From Bradyrhizobium sp. Arg816 (GTDB lineage: Bacteria > Pseudomonadota > Alphaproteobacteria > Rhizobiales > Xanthobacteraceae): 64,000 nucleotides of DNA. Positions 17,892-25,932 of the stretch are shown here, piece by piece (within the stretch, counting starts at the first letter, position 1; each line of letters starts with the position of its first letter). A program made the translations under genes and the position numbers. The notes under the pieces were generated by a model, which saw only the letters and a list, made by a program, of their open reading frames with translations, had not been told where the DNA came from and did not search any database. The DNA lies in contig NZ_JAPRAQ010000006.1 in NCBI RefSeq assembly GCF_029989365.1, forward strand, positions 1 through 64,000, read 5' to 3'.

Positions 17892-18968
17892 TTAGCCAGC
17901 CAGTCCCTTGATGCGGGCCAGGGCCGATTTGGCAAAATCCCGGGTCAATTCGGCCGCGGGGACCTCACGGCCCAGGGCCACGGCCTGGCCGGCCCAGAGA
18001 TTGGTGAAATCCACCCTGCCCTGTTTTTCGGCAGCCGCCTTGAGCGGCCCCAGCGCGGTCGCGGCATGGGGAAACGGCGGCGCCTCGGGCGAGATCGGGC
18101 CGGCTTCGCGCATCAGGCGGTTCTGGACGCCGCGCGCCGGACGCCCGGTCATGACATTGGTGATGACGGTGGAATCGTCCCGCGCTTCAGCCAGCGCCTT
18201 GCGCCCGCCCGCGCTGACCTTGGATTCCGGGCAGCGCAGATAGGCGCTGCCGATCTGCACGCCGGATGCGCCGAGCGCGAAGGCTGCGGCGATGCCGCGC
18301 CCGTCGGCGATACCACCGGCCGCGATCACAGGCACCTTCACGGCGTCGGCGACCTGCGGCACCAGCGCAAAGGTGCCGGGCTGCTCGGAGATCTTGTCGG
18401 TCAGGAACATGCCGCGATGGCCGCCGGCCTCGGCGCCTTGCGCAATGACGGCATCGACGCCGCGCTCTTCCAGCCAGACTGCTTCCTTCACCGTCGTGGC
18501 CGACGAGATGACGAGGCAGCCGGCCGCCTTGACGCGCTTGAGCAGCGCCTGCTCGGGCAGACCGAAATGAAAGCTGACGATTTCCGGCTTCAGCTCCTCG
18601 ACGACCTCGCAGAAGGCGGCGTCGAACGGCGCACGGTTCGCGGCGTTGATGGGCGCGGCGGGATCGAGACCGTGCTCGGTGTAATAGCCCGCGAGCCGCT
18701 GCTTCCAGCGCGCTTCGGCTTCAGCGGTGAGGTCAACCGGCGTGTGGCAGAAGAAGTTCATGTTCACCGGCGCCTTCACGCGCTGGCGAATGATGTTGAC
18801 CTGCTCGCGCGCCTTCTCCGGCGACAGCAACGCGCTCGGCAGCGAGCCGAGCCCGCCGCCCTCTGCCACGGCGATCACCAGCTCGGCATCCATCACACCG
18901 GCCATCGGCGCCAGCACGATGGGGAATTCGGTCTTGAAGAGATCGATCAGTCGACGGTCAGGCCACAT
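17892..18968 (-). CDS. Nitronate monooxygenase-family flavoprotein
   Basis: FMN-dependent TIM-barrel enzyme (NMO/2-nitropropane dioxygenase family), 358 aa. Visible features: FPIVLAPMAGVMD at the N-terminus, VIAQGAEAGGHRGMF with the conserved His of the flavin site, VPVIAAGGIADGRGIAAAFA for phosphate binding and GTAYL-like IGSAYLRCPES. It is the upstream neighbour of gatC on the same strand and is separated by a palindromic element from a second family member. Confidence 0.88.
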   Translation of the reverse strand: MWPDRRLIDLFKTEFPIVLAPMAGVMDAELVIAVAEGGGLGSLPSALLSPEKAREQVNIIRQRVKAPVNMNFFCHTPVDLTAEAEARWKQRLAGYYTEHGLDPAAPINAANRAPFDAAFCEVVEELKPEIVSFHFGLPEQALLKRVKAAGCLVISSATTVKEAVWLEERGVDAVIAQGAEAGGHRGMFLTDKISEQPGTFALVPQVADAVKVPVIAAGGIADGRGIAAAFALGASGVQIGSAYLRCPESKVSAGGRKALAEARDDSTVITNVMTGRPARGVQNRLMREAGPISPEAPPFPHAATALGPLKAAAEKQGRVDFTNLWAGQAVALGREVPAAELTRDFAKSALARIKGLAG

Positions 18969-18994
18969 GGTGCGTCTCTCTCGTTAGTTCGTTC

Positions 18995-19156
18995 TCACCC
19001 TCCCTTGGAGGGGGAGGGTCGATCGCGCGAAGCGTGAGCGGGGTGGGGTGACAGTCTCTCCATTGAGACGCTGCCCGAGTGGAGAGATCACCCCACCCCG
19101 CCACGCATTTCGCTTCGCTACATGCGTAGCGACCCTCCCCCTCCAAGGGAGGGTGA
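18995..19156. repeat. Long palindromic repeat element (class A) between two NMO genes
   Basis: Outer arms 18995-19021 and 19130-19156 are near-perfect reverse complements (TCACCCTCCCTTGGAGGGGG and its complement). A second inner pair joins about 19041-19052 (GGGTGGGGTGAC) with 19087-19099. It folds into one long hairpin with branches. It resembles the dispersed palindromes common in rhizobial intergenic DNA. The downstream NMO gene reads into it and takes its C-terminus and stop codon from the element. Confidence 0.85.
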
Positions 19157-20140
19157 AAGAATCTGCGGCGCTGTCACGGAATTCCGACCGCCAGCCAAAA
19201 GCTGCTCCGCTTCAATCGCAATCCGCTCCACGATCTCGGCCGCCGGTGCAATATCATGAATCAATCCGACCGCCTCGCCCGCGATCACCGCCGCGACGTC
19301 GAAATTGCCGGCGGCCTTTGCCGCGACATAGTCCGCCGCGACTGCGGCAACATTCTGCATCAGCTCGACCTCGCGGCCGATCCAGCGCCTAGCATGGTCG
19401 TTGACCAGACACCTTCCCGTGAACGGCGCCGGCCAGACATTGTTGCGCGAGAGATCGAAGATGATGCCGCGCACGGTCGTGCCGCTGTTCGCTGCGCAGA
19501 TACGCCGCTTGGCCTCCTCCGCGCCATCAGCCTCCTGGCTCGCATAGAAGCGCGTGCCGAGCAGCACGCCGCTCGCGCCCAGCATCATCATGGCGGCGAG
19601 ACCGCGCCCGTCGGCGATGCCGCCGGCCGCGACGACAGGCACGTGGCCCGCGGCAAGGTCGACGATTGCAGGCACGAGATCGGCGGTGGTGCGGGAGGCG
19701 CCGTGACCGCCCGCCTCCGTGCCCTGCGCGATCAGGATGTCGGCGCCGGCATCGAGCGCCTGCCGCGCCATGGCTTCGTCCTGCACCTGGCAGATCAGGC
19801 GTGCGCCTGCGGACTTGATCTTCGGCGCGAATGGCGCGGGATCGCCAAACGACAACATGATCGCAGACGGTCTTGCGGCAAGAGCGACATCGAGCAGCTC
19901 GGGCCGCTTGGCGAGGCTCCAGGTGATGAAGCCGATCCCGAATGGCGCCGACAAGCGCGCGAGCTTCGCAGTCTCCTGCTCCAGCCACACCTTCTCGCCA
20001 TAGCCGCCGCCCAGAATGCCGAAACCGCCGGCACGGCTCACAACCGTCACAAGCCGGCTGCCGGCAACGATGTCCATCGGCGCCAGCAGGATGGGATGCT
20101 CAATCTCCAGCAGCCTGGTCAGCGACGTCTCAATGGGCAT
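19118..20140 (-). CDS. Nitronate monooxygenase-family flavoprotein, second paralogue
   Basis: A 340-aa relative of the preceding gene product: HPILLAPMDIVAGSRLV, LIAQGTEAGGHGASR with the conserved His, and VPVVAAGGIADGRGLAAMM. Sequence identity with the neighbour looks moderate, so this is an old duplication or two separate lineages. The last residues (ILSPSLGGGGSLRM) are encoded by the palindromic element and are not part of the fold. It is divergent from the LysR-type regulator, which probably controls it. Confidence 0.87.
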   Translation of the reverse strand: MPIETSLTRLLEIEHPILLAPMDIVAGSRLVTVVSRAGGFGILGGGYGEKVWLEQETAKLARLSAPFGIGFITWSLAKRPELLDVALAARPSAIMLSFGDPAPFAPKIKSAGARLICQVQDEAMARQALDAGADILIAQGTEAGGHGASRTTADLVPAIVDLAAGHVPVVAAGGIADGRGLAAMMMLGASGVLLGTRFYASQEADGAEEAKRRICAANSGTTVRGIIFDLSRNNVWPAPFTGRCLVNDHARRWIGREVELMQNVAAVAADYVAAKAAGNFDVAAVIAGEAVGLIHDIAPAAEIVERIAIEAEQLLAGGRNSVTAPQILSPSLGGGGSLRM

Positions 20141-20240
20141 AGCCCCTCCCTGATCTGGACAGGGAGACTAGGCGCGACTAGCATTCTCGAAAAATGAATT
20201 GTTGCGAACGCTGCCATCACAAAAGCGAAACGACGCCACC

Positions 20241-21131
20241 ATGGAACTCAGCGATATCCAGACCTTTGCCGCGGTCGCTCGTACCGGCGGCATCACCCGC
20301 GCCGCCGAAGAGCTCAACACGGTGCAATCCAACGTCACCCAACGCGTGAAGGCGCTGGAAGCGGAGATCGGCACACCGCTGTTCGAACGCCACAGCCGTG
20401 GCATGACGCTGACCGGCGCCGGCAAACGCCTCCTCCCCTACGCACAGCGGATGGCCGCGCTATCACGCGAGGCCGTGCTCGCCGCGCGTGACGACGGCGA
20501 GCCGAAGGGACCGCTCGCGATCGGCTCGATGGAGACGACCGCAGCCGTGCGGTTGCCGTCCCTCCTCGCCGATTTCCACCGCAACTTCCCTGCCGTGCGG
20601 CTGAGCCTGCGCACCGCGACCACCGCCGACCTCGTCGCGGGCGTGCTCGAAGGCACGCTCGACGGTGCCTTCGTCGCGGGTCCCATCGCACATGCCGACC
20701 TCACTGCGACGAGCGCGTTTCGTGAAGAGCTGGTGCTGGTCAGCGCGCGGCGCTGGGCCTCGCTTGCCGAGCTGCGCGCCGGCACGCCGGAGTCCGGTCC
20801 GACCGCGCTGGTGTTCCGCACCGGCTGCACTTACCGCCAGCGTCTCGAACAGATCTTTGTCGAGTTCGGCTGGCCGTCGGCGGCACGCTTCGAGCTCGGC
20901 ACGCTCGACGGCATGATCGGCTGTGTCGCCGCCGGCATGGGCGTGACGCTGCTGCCGCGCGCCGTGGTCGAACGCAGCGCGATGGCCGGCAGCGTGTCGA
21001 TCCACGCGCTGGGCCCGTCACATGCGCGCGTCGAGACGCTCTTCATCCAGCGCAGCGGCGGACATCAATACAGCGCGCTCAGCGGTTTCATGTCCTGCCT
21101 GAAGAAAGACAACGACGTCATCGCGGCCTGA
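20241..21131 (+). CDS. LysR-type transcriptional regulator
   Basis: A 296-aa DNA-binding regulator. The winged HTH is clear: ELSDIQTFAAVARTGGITRAAEELN, then VQSNVTQRVKALEAEIGTPLF. A periplasmic-binding-like effector domain follows. ATG 20241 gives the canonical N-terminus; the frame is open for 14 codons upstream. It is divergent from the second nitronate monooxygenase gene with 100 bp between them, the usual arrangement for an LTTR and its target. Effector unknown. Confidence 0.93.
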   Translation: MELSDIQTFAAVARTGGITRAAEELNTVQSNVTQRVKALEAEIGTPLFERHSRGMTLTGAGKRLLPYAQRMAALSREAVLAARDDGEPKGPLAIGSMETTAAVRLPSLLADFHRNFPAVRLSLRTATTADLVAGVLEGTLDGAFVAGPIAHADLTATSAFREELVLVSARRWASLAELRAGTPESGPTALVFRTGCTYRQRLEQIFVEFGWPSAARFELGTLDGMIGCVAAGMGVTLLPRAVVERSAMAGSVSIHALGPSHARVETLFIQRSGGHQYSALSGFMSCLKKDNDVIAA

Positions 21132-21317
21132 CGCCGGCGCAGTGTTCCACGCGACGAAATTCGTCACAATCCATCGCGCTTGAATCAATCTGCGCTGCGT
21201 TCAGCCGCCGCAGCGCAGCACTTCGAAAAGCTTTGAAGCACGCATCCGTTCTACGTTAGGATGAGTCGCTGGCCAGCGCGAAAACATAACGAAGCCAAAA
21301 CATCGGGAGGACTAACG

Positions 21318-22253
21318 ATGCGCAATACGCTCGTGTTGTGCTGTGTCGCCGCGTTGTCGGCGATATCAGGAACTGCAAGCGCACAAGACTGGACCAAATC
21401 GAAATGGGGACCGAACGACGAGATCGGTGCCGCCAACTACATGACGCCTGAGCTGGTGGTGAAAGCGGCATCGCTGGTGAAGACCGGCAAGACCTACGCC
21501 CTCGGCATTCCCGTCACGCCCCAGACGCCCGCATATCCGCCGCGCACGTTCAAGCTCACCATCGTTCAGCCGGGACAGGCGGGCAGCCCGGGCCTCGGTC
21601 CGAACAAGGCGACCTATAACGACGACATCCTCGACACGTGGGTCGGCATCGGCAGCCAGCTCGACGGTCTCGGCCATCTCGGCGTCGAGCACGTCTATTA
21701 CAACGGCAACAAGCTCGCCGATTTCGCCGATCCGAACGGGCTGAAGAAACTCGGCATCGAAAAGGTGCCGCCGATGGTCACCCGCGGCGTGCTGCTCGAC
21801 ATGGCCGCCTATTTCAAAACCGACATCGTGAAGGAAGGCACCGCCTTCAACGTCAAGGAGATCGAGGAAGCCGCCAAGCAGCAGAACGTCGAGATCCGCC
21901 AGGGCGACGTCGTCATCTTCCACACCGGCTGGCTCAGCCTGATCGGCAAGGACGACAAGCGCTACTCGGCCGGCGAGCCCGGTCTCGGCGTCGAAGGCGC
22001 GAAGTACCTGACCGGCAAGGGCGTGGTCGCCATCGGGGCGGACACCTGGGCGCTCGAGGTGCTGCCGTTCGAGTCCAAGAACGTGTTCGAGGTGCACCAG
22101 ATCCTGCTCGCGATGAACGGGACCTACATTCTCGAGAACATGGACACCGCCGCGCTCGCCAAAGACAAGGGCTATGAATTCCTGTTCGTGCTCGGCCAGC
22201 CGCGCTGGACCGGCGGCGTGCAGGCGATGATCAACCCGATCGCCATCCGCTGA
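21318..22253 (+). CDS. Exported cyclase-family protein (kynurenine formamidase-like fold)
   Basis: A 311-aa protein with a signal peptide (MRNTLVLCCVAALSAISG, cleavage after ASA). The mature part matches the cyclase family (PF04199): NDEIGAANYMTPE, VGIGSQLDGLGHLG in place of the HxGTHxD metal motif, and QGDVVIFHTGWL. The metal motif deviates in its first His (SQLDGLGH), typical of a secreted subgroup. ATG 21318 has GGGAGG upstream. Substrate unknown; the LysR gene ends about 190 bp upstream on the same strand. Confidence 0.85.
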   Translation: MRNTLVLCCVAALSAISGTASAQDWTKSKWGPNDEIGAANYMTPELVVKAASLVKTGKTYALGIPVTPQTPAYPPRTFKLTIVQPGQAGSPGLGPNKATYNDDILDTWVGIGSQLDGLGHLGVEHVYYNGNKLADFADPNGLKKLGIEKVPPMVTRGVLLDMAAYFKTDIVKEGTAFNVKEIEEAAKQQNVEIRQGDVVIFHTGWLSLIGKDDKRYSAGEPGLGVEGAKYLTGKGVVAIGADTWALEVLPFESKNVFEVHQILLAMNGTYILENMDTAALAKDKGYEFLFVLGQPRWTGGVQAMINPIAIR

Positions 22254-22317
22254 CCGATACGTCGACCCGGGCGGGGATCCGCCTGCCACCCGGCAGGCCC
22301 CTCGCCCGGCCTCTCCG

Positions 22318-22533
22318 TCACCGCGGCCTGAGATGCCAGCGCCGCAATGCAACGAAGGCCCAGATCGCCTCGACGAGGCCAAACGGCCAGGCGCCTTGCA
22401 GGAAGCCGTAAGCCGAGCCGAGCGCGCAGGACACTGCGAACAGCAGCACGAACCAATGGCTGCGATCCTCCAGGGCATAGCAGACCAGCATCGCCGTCAC
22501 GGCGAACAGACCGAATAATGTCAGCGCATCCAT
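22318..22533 (-). CDS. Small two-helix membrane protein
   Basis: A 71-aa protein with two hydrophobic segments (LTLFGLFAVTAMLVCYALE and WFVLLFAVSCALGSAYGFL), then GAWPFGLVEAIWAFVALRRW. No family name is known to me, but the hydrophobic pattern and aromatic-rich third helix are not chance. It is divergent from ruvX with the starts about 45 bp apart. Confidence 0.7.
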   Translation of the reverse strand: MDALTLFGLFAVTAMLVCYALEDRSHWFVLLFAVSCALGSAYGFLQGAWPFGLVEAIWAFVALRRWHLRPR

Positions 22534-22579
22534 GTTCCGGGTTCACTCCGCAGCGCGACGCGTGATAAGCGCTAGTCCC

Positions 22580-23065
22580 ATGCCGGCTCTTATCCTGCCC
22601 CTGATCGATGCTGCAACCCACTGGCCCGAACGCGGCGGGTTGGTCGGCCTTGACCTCGGCACCAAGACCATTGGTGTTGCCGTGTCCAATCCGGACCGGC
22701 GGTTGGCGACCGGCGTCGAAACCATCCAGCGCAAGGCGTTCAAGCAGGACGCGGCGCGGTTGCTCGCGATCGCGGCCGAGCGCAAGGCGGTCGGCTTCGT
22801 GCTCGGCCTGCCCATCAACATGGACGGCAGCGAGGGCCCGCGCGCGCAATCGACCCGCGCCTTCGCCCGCAACCTTGCTGGGCTGACCACACTCCCCATC
22901 GGCCTCTGGGACGAGCGTCTGTCGACCGCCGCGGTCGAGCGCGAGCTGATCGGCATGGACGTCAGCCGCGCCAAGCGCGCCGAGGTGATCGACGAGCACG
23001 CCGCGATCTTCATCCTGCAAGGCGCGCTCGACCGTCTCGCCAATCTTCGCGGCGGAACTGGCTGA
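22580..23065 (+). CDS. ruvX: Holliday junction resolvase-like RuvX/YqgF
   Basis: RNase-H-fold nuclease of the YqgF family, implicated in pre-16S rRNA processing and proposed as a Holliday junction resolvase. The 161-aa protein shows LVGLDLGTKTIGVAVSN with the first catalytic Asp, GFVLGLPINMDGSEGP, DERLSTAAVER and the C-terminal DEHAAIFILQGALD with the last acidic residues. ATG 22580 gives the family N-terminus. The next gene starts 5 bp after its stop. Confidence 0.93.
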   Translation: MPALILPLIDAATHWPERGGLVGLDLGTKTIGVAVSNPDRRLATGVETIQRKAFKQDAARLLAIAAERKAVGFVLGLPINMDGSEGPRAQSTRAFARNLAGLTTLPIGLWDERLSTAAVERELIGMDVSRAKRAEVIDEHAAIFILQGALDRLANLRGGTG

Positions 23066-23069
23066 CGCC

Positions 23070-23993
23070 ATGGCCGTCGTGATCGCGGGGCTGCTGCCGG
23101 TCTTCATCCTCATCGTGCTCGGCGTGGTGCTCAGGCGCACCCTGATGCGGCTCGACACGCAATGGCACGGGCTGGAGCGGCTGACCTATTTCGTGCTGTT
23201 CCCGATGCTGCTGATCCAGACGCTGGTGAAGGCCGACCTCTCCAGGGTGCCGGTCGCCGGCGTCGGCGGCGCGCTGCTGCTGTCGGTGCTCGCGATGTCG
23301 CTGCTCTGCCTCGCGCTCCGCCCGGCGCTCGCGCGGTTCGACATCGACGGCCCCGCCTTCACCTCGATCTTCCAGGGCGCGACGCGCTGGCAGACCTATG
23401 TCGCGCTCTCGGTGTCCGCCAACATGTTCGGCGATGTCGGACTGGCGCTGGCCTCGGTGGCGATGGTCGCGATCATTCCGCTGGTCAACGTGTTCAGCGT
23501 CGCCGTGCTCGCGCATTATGCATCGCCCGAGAAGCAATCGGCGCGCGCCATCGTCATGACGGTGATCCGCAATCCCCTGATCTGGGCCTGCGTGATCGGC
23601 CTCTTCATCAACGTCATTCATTTGCCGCTGCCCAAGATCTGGCATGATGTGGCGGACGCGCTGAGCCGGTCCTCGCTCGCCATCGGCCTGCTCGTCACCG
23701 GTGCCGGCCTGCAGCTCAACGGCCTGCTCCGCCCGAGCGTCAGCGCGACGATCGGCGTCGCGTTCAAGCTGGTCCTGATGCCCGTGCTCGCGCTGGCGCT
23801 CGCCGCCTGGTTCGGGCTCTCGGGCGACAGCCTGGCGATCGTCGCAATCTGCGCGGCGGTGCCGACCTCGCCCAGCGCCTATGTGCTGGCCCGCCAGATG
23901 GGCGGCGATGCGCCGCTGCTGGCGCAGATCATCACGCTGCAGACGATCTTGGCGGCAATCACGATGCCGATCGCGATCGCGCTGGTGGCTTAG
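23070..23993 (+). CDS. AEC-family transporter (auxin efflux carrier-like permease)
   Basis: Inner-membrane protein of 307 aa with about ten hydrophobic helices, starting MAVVIAGLLPVFILIVLGVV and with the two five-helix halves of the AEC/BART superfamily. The segment PTSPSAYVLARQMGGD before the last helices is typical. Bacterial members carry small carboxylates or amino acid derivatives; the substrate here cannot be told. It follows ruvX by 4 bp, so it is in the same transcript. Confidence 0.88.
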   Translation: MAVVIAGLLPVFILIVLGVVLRRTLMRLDTQWHGLERLTYFVLFPMLLIQTLVKADLSRVPVAGVGGALLLSVLAMSLLCLALRPALARFDIDGPAFTSIFQGATRWQTYVALSVSANMFGDVGLALASVAMVAIIPLVNVFSVAVLAHYASPEKQSARAIVMTVIRNPLIWACVIGLFINVIHLPLPKIWHDVADALSRSSLAIGLLVTGAGLQLNGLLRPSVSATIGVAFKLVLMPVLALALAAWFGLSGDSLAIVAICAAVPTSPSAYVLARQMGGDAPLLAQIITLQTILAAITMPIAIALVA

Positions 23994-24025
23994 AAACGCG
24001 TCATTGGCGCGCACCTCCCTCACCT

Positions 24026-24112
24026 CGTCATTGCGAGGAGCCCTTGCGACGAAGCAATCCAGACTGTCTCTGCGGAACGATTCTGGATTGCTTCGCTACG
24101 CTCGCAATGACG
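24026..24112. repeat. Palindromic repeat element (class B)
   Basis: Outer arms CGTCATTGCGAG (24026-24037) and CTCGCAATGACG (24101-24112) are perfect inverted repeats. Inner arms contain GAAGCAATCCAGA and its complement TCTGGATTGCTTC. It sits between the convergent AEC and CPBP genes, where it may act as a bidirectional transcript end. Related copies lie at 42122-42217 and, as a single arm, at 53897-53935. Confidence 0.88.
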
Positions 24113-24124
24113 GAGTATGGGGCC

Positions 24125-24889
24125 TCAGCTCCCCAGCCACATCGTCAGCACCACCGCCGTCAGATTGTTCAGCGCATGCAGCAGGATCGTGAGCCAGAGC
24201 GAGCTGGCGCGATAGCGCATGTAGCCGAACCACAGGCCGATGGAGAAGACCTCGGCGAGGAAGTACATGTCGTACTGCAGGTGCACGACCGTCCACACCA
24301 GTGACGACAGGATGATCGCGCCGGGCACGCGCAGGAAGCTCGCCGACCAGCCGCGAAACAGGAAGCCGCGCGCCAACACCTCTTCCGACATCGGCGCAGC
24401 GACACTGAACGCGAACAGCAGCATCACAGCCGCGCCCTTGTCGCGGCCCGATTTCAACAGATCGGTCATGAAGCCCGGCGTCGCCTCGCGGCCAAGGCTC
24501 CGCGACATCGTCTCCCAGGCGACCACGATCAGGACAAGCCCGATGGCGCCGAACAGCATTTGCTTCCAGGACGGCCAATGCAGCGCGAGGTAGTCGACGA
24601 ACGAGGCCTTCTTGATGCGGATGGCGAGCCACACCGCGGCCAGCGTCGCCGGCAGGCCCATGGTCACCGACAGCGCGAGCGCCGCGGGCTCGCGACCGAC
24701 ACGCTGGATCGACATCAGGTCGAGGGGATCGCCACGGTCCCAGACCAGGTAGAGGATGGCACCGACCTGGCCGAGGAACATCGCGACGAAGATGAGCAGG
24801 CCCCACACCGCCGTGCCCCAGAATTTCCAGACGCGCGGCGCGGCTGGCGTCACGGTCATCGGCGGGAGATCGGGATTGAGGGAGTCCAT
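24125..24889 (-). CDS. CPBP-family intramembrane glutamic protease
   Basis: A 254-aa membrane protein with about seven hydrophobic segments. The ABI/CPBP motifs are present: MSEEVLARGFLFRG (EEx3R) and the later His motifs WTVVHLQYD and LLHALNN. Family members are Rce1-like intramembrane proteases, in bacteria often linked to bacteriocin immunity or membrane stress; the target here is unknown. It lies downstream of the dipeptidase gene on the same strand. Confidence 0.9.
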   Translation of the reverse strand: MDSLNPDLPPMTVTPAAPRVWKFWGTAVWGLLIFVAMFLGQVGAILYLVWDRGDPLDLMSIQRVGREPAALALSVTMGLPATLAAVWLAIRIKKASFVDYLALHWPSWKQMLFGAIGLVLIVVAWETMSRSLGREATPGFMTDLLKSGRDKGAAVMLLFAFSVAAPMSEEVLARGFLFRGWSASFLRVPGAIILSSLVWTVVHLQYDMYFLAEVFSIGLWFGYMRYRASSLWLTILLHALNNLTAVVLTMWLGS

Positions 24890-24943
24890 TCAAGCGCTTT
24901 CGTTGGGACGGCACCATCATTCCGGGGCCGTTCGCACGACGAT

Positions 24944-25693
24944 CTACTTCGTTCGCGGCGGAATCGGGAAATCATAGGCCGCCCCGCCCGCCCCCGGCAG
25001 GGAAAAATGCCACCACTCCTTCGCATAGTTCACAAAGCCTTGCTTCGCCATCGCGGCCACCAGCCGCTTGCGCCAGGCGCGCTGGTCCGGATTGATCGAC
25101 GTTACAGCGGTATGCCCCTTCGCGTCCGTGCAGTCGTAGCCCGTGCCCATGTCGACGCTGCCCTCCGGCAATCGCGCCTCGACCGGCGCCGTGCAATCGG
25201 CATAGGCTTTTGATGGATCGTATCTGGCGGAATTGTCAGCCTTGAGATCGACCAGCGTGAGATCGAGCGCCGCGCCCGTGGAATGCTGCGAGCGGCTCGC
25301 GATGTAGCCGAGGCGGAACAGCTCGCTCTTCGGGATCTTCGGATTGTAGCGCCGCCCGGCCGCCGTCTCGCGGCCGTTCTGCGACCACTTCACCATGTCG
25401 AGCGAGGCCCGCGCCGGCCGGTAGCAGTCGAACATCTTCAGCGACAGGCCTTGCGCCGCCAGCTCCTGCTGAACCGCCTTCAGCCGCAGCCCGACCTCGC
25501 GCTGCACCACGCATTCGCCGGCGCCGTAGCCGGCCAGCGGACGGCCGACGAAATTGTTCGAAGTGGCGTAGCGGATGTCCTGGATGATGCCGGGATCGAT
25601 GTCGCGCAGATAGACGAAGCCGCCGGGAAGCGATTGGGCGTGGGCGGTGCTGATCACGGTTGCTGCCAAGAGCGCGGTCAAAATTGTATTCAA
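24944..25693 (-). CDS. VanX-like D-alanyl-D-alanine dipeptidase (peptidase M15D)
   Basis: Zinc peptidase of 249 aa with a signal peptide (MNTILTALLAATVISTAHA). The zinc motif SQHSTGAALDLTL (SxHxxGxAxD) and the EWWHFS motif with the catalytic Glu and third ligand are intact, as is the DCYRPARAS Arg motif. In most bacteria such periplasmic enzymes recycle peptidoglycan D-Ala-D-Ala rather than give vancomycin resistance. No VanH, VanA or VanRS genes are near. The upstream 240 bp holds a palindromic element, not a gene. Confidence 0.9.
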   Translation of the reverse strand: MNTILTALLAATVISTAHAQSLPGGFVYLRDIDPGIIQDIRYATSNNFVGRPLAGYGAGECVVQREVGLRLKAVQQELAAQGLSLKMFDCYRPARASLDMVKWSQNGRETAAGRRYNPKIPKSELFRLGYIASRSQHSTGAALDLTLVDLKADNSARYDPSKAYADCTAPVEARLPEGSVDMGTGYDCTDAKGHTAVTSINPDQRAWRKRLVAAMAKQGFVNYAKEWWHFSLPGAGGAAYDFPIPPRTK

Positions 25694-25709
25694 CTGGAGC
25701 CCCCCACAT

Positions 25710-25835
25710 CGTCATGGCCGGGCTTAGCCGTCTGAAGGACGGCGTCGCTTCCGCTCGCCTATGCCCGGCCATCCGGCCTTTTACGTCAAATGCGAATGAA
25801 GCACGTGGATGCCCGGGACAAGCCCGGGCATGACG
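25710..25835. repeat. Palindromic repeat element (class C)
   Basis: Arms CGTCATGGCCGGGCT (25710-25724) and AGCCCGGGCATGACG (25821-25835) pair with one mismatch, and inner GCCCGG-rich segments (about 25766 and 25809) add branches. It occupies the intergenic space between the divergent dipeptidase and pyrB genes and so separates two promoters. Confidence 0.8.
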
Positions 25836-25932
25836 GAGAGGGTGAGCCCGCACCGACAGATCAGGGGATAACTCCCCGCCCCGGCATTGGCCCTTGCTCC
25901 CCCCGCCATCCCCGCCTATAGCTCTCGTTTTA

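Noticed and set aside
24944..25693. Vancomycin resistance gene (vanX)
   Set aside because: Only the dipeptidase is present; no VanH, VanA or VanRS. Such enzymes are common in peptidoglycan recycling of Gram-negative bacteria.
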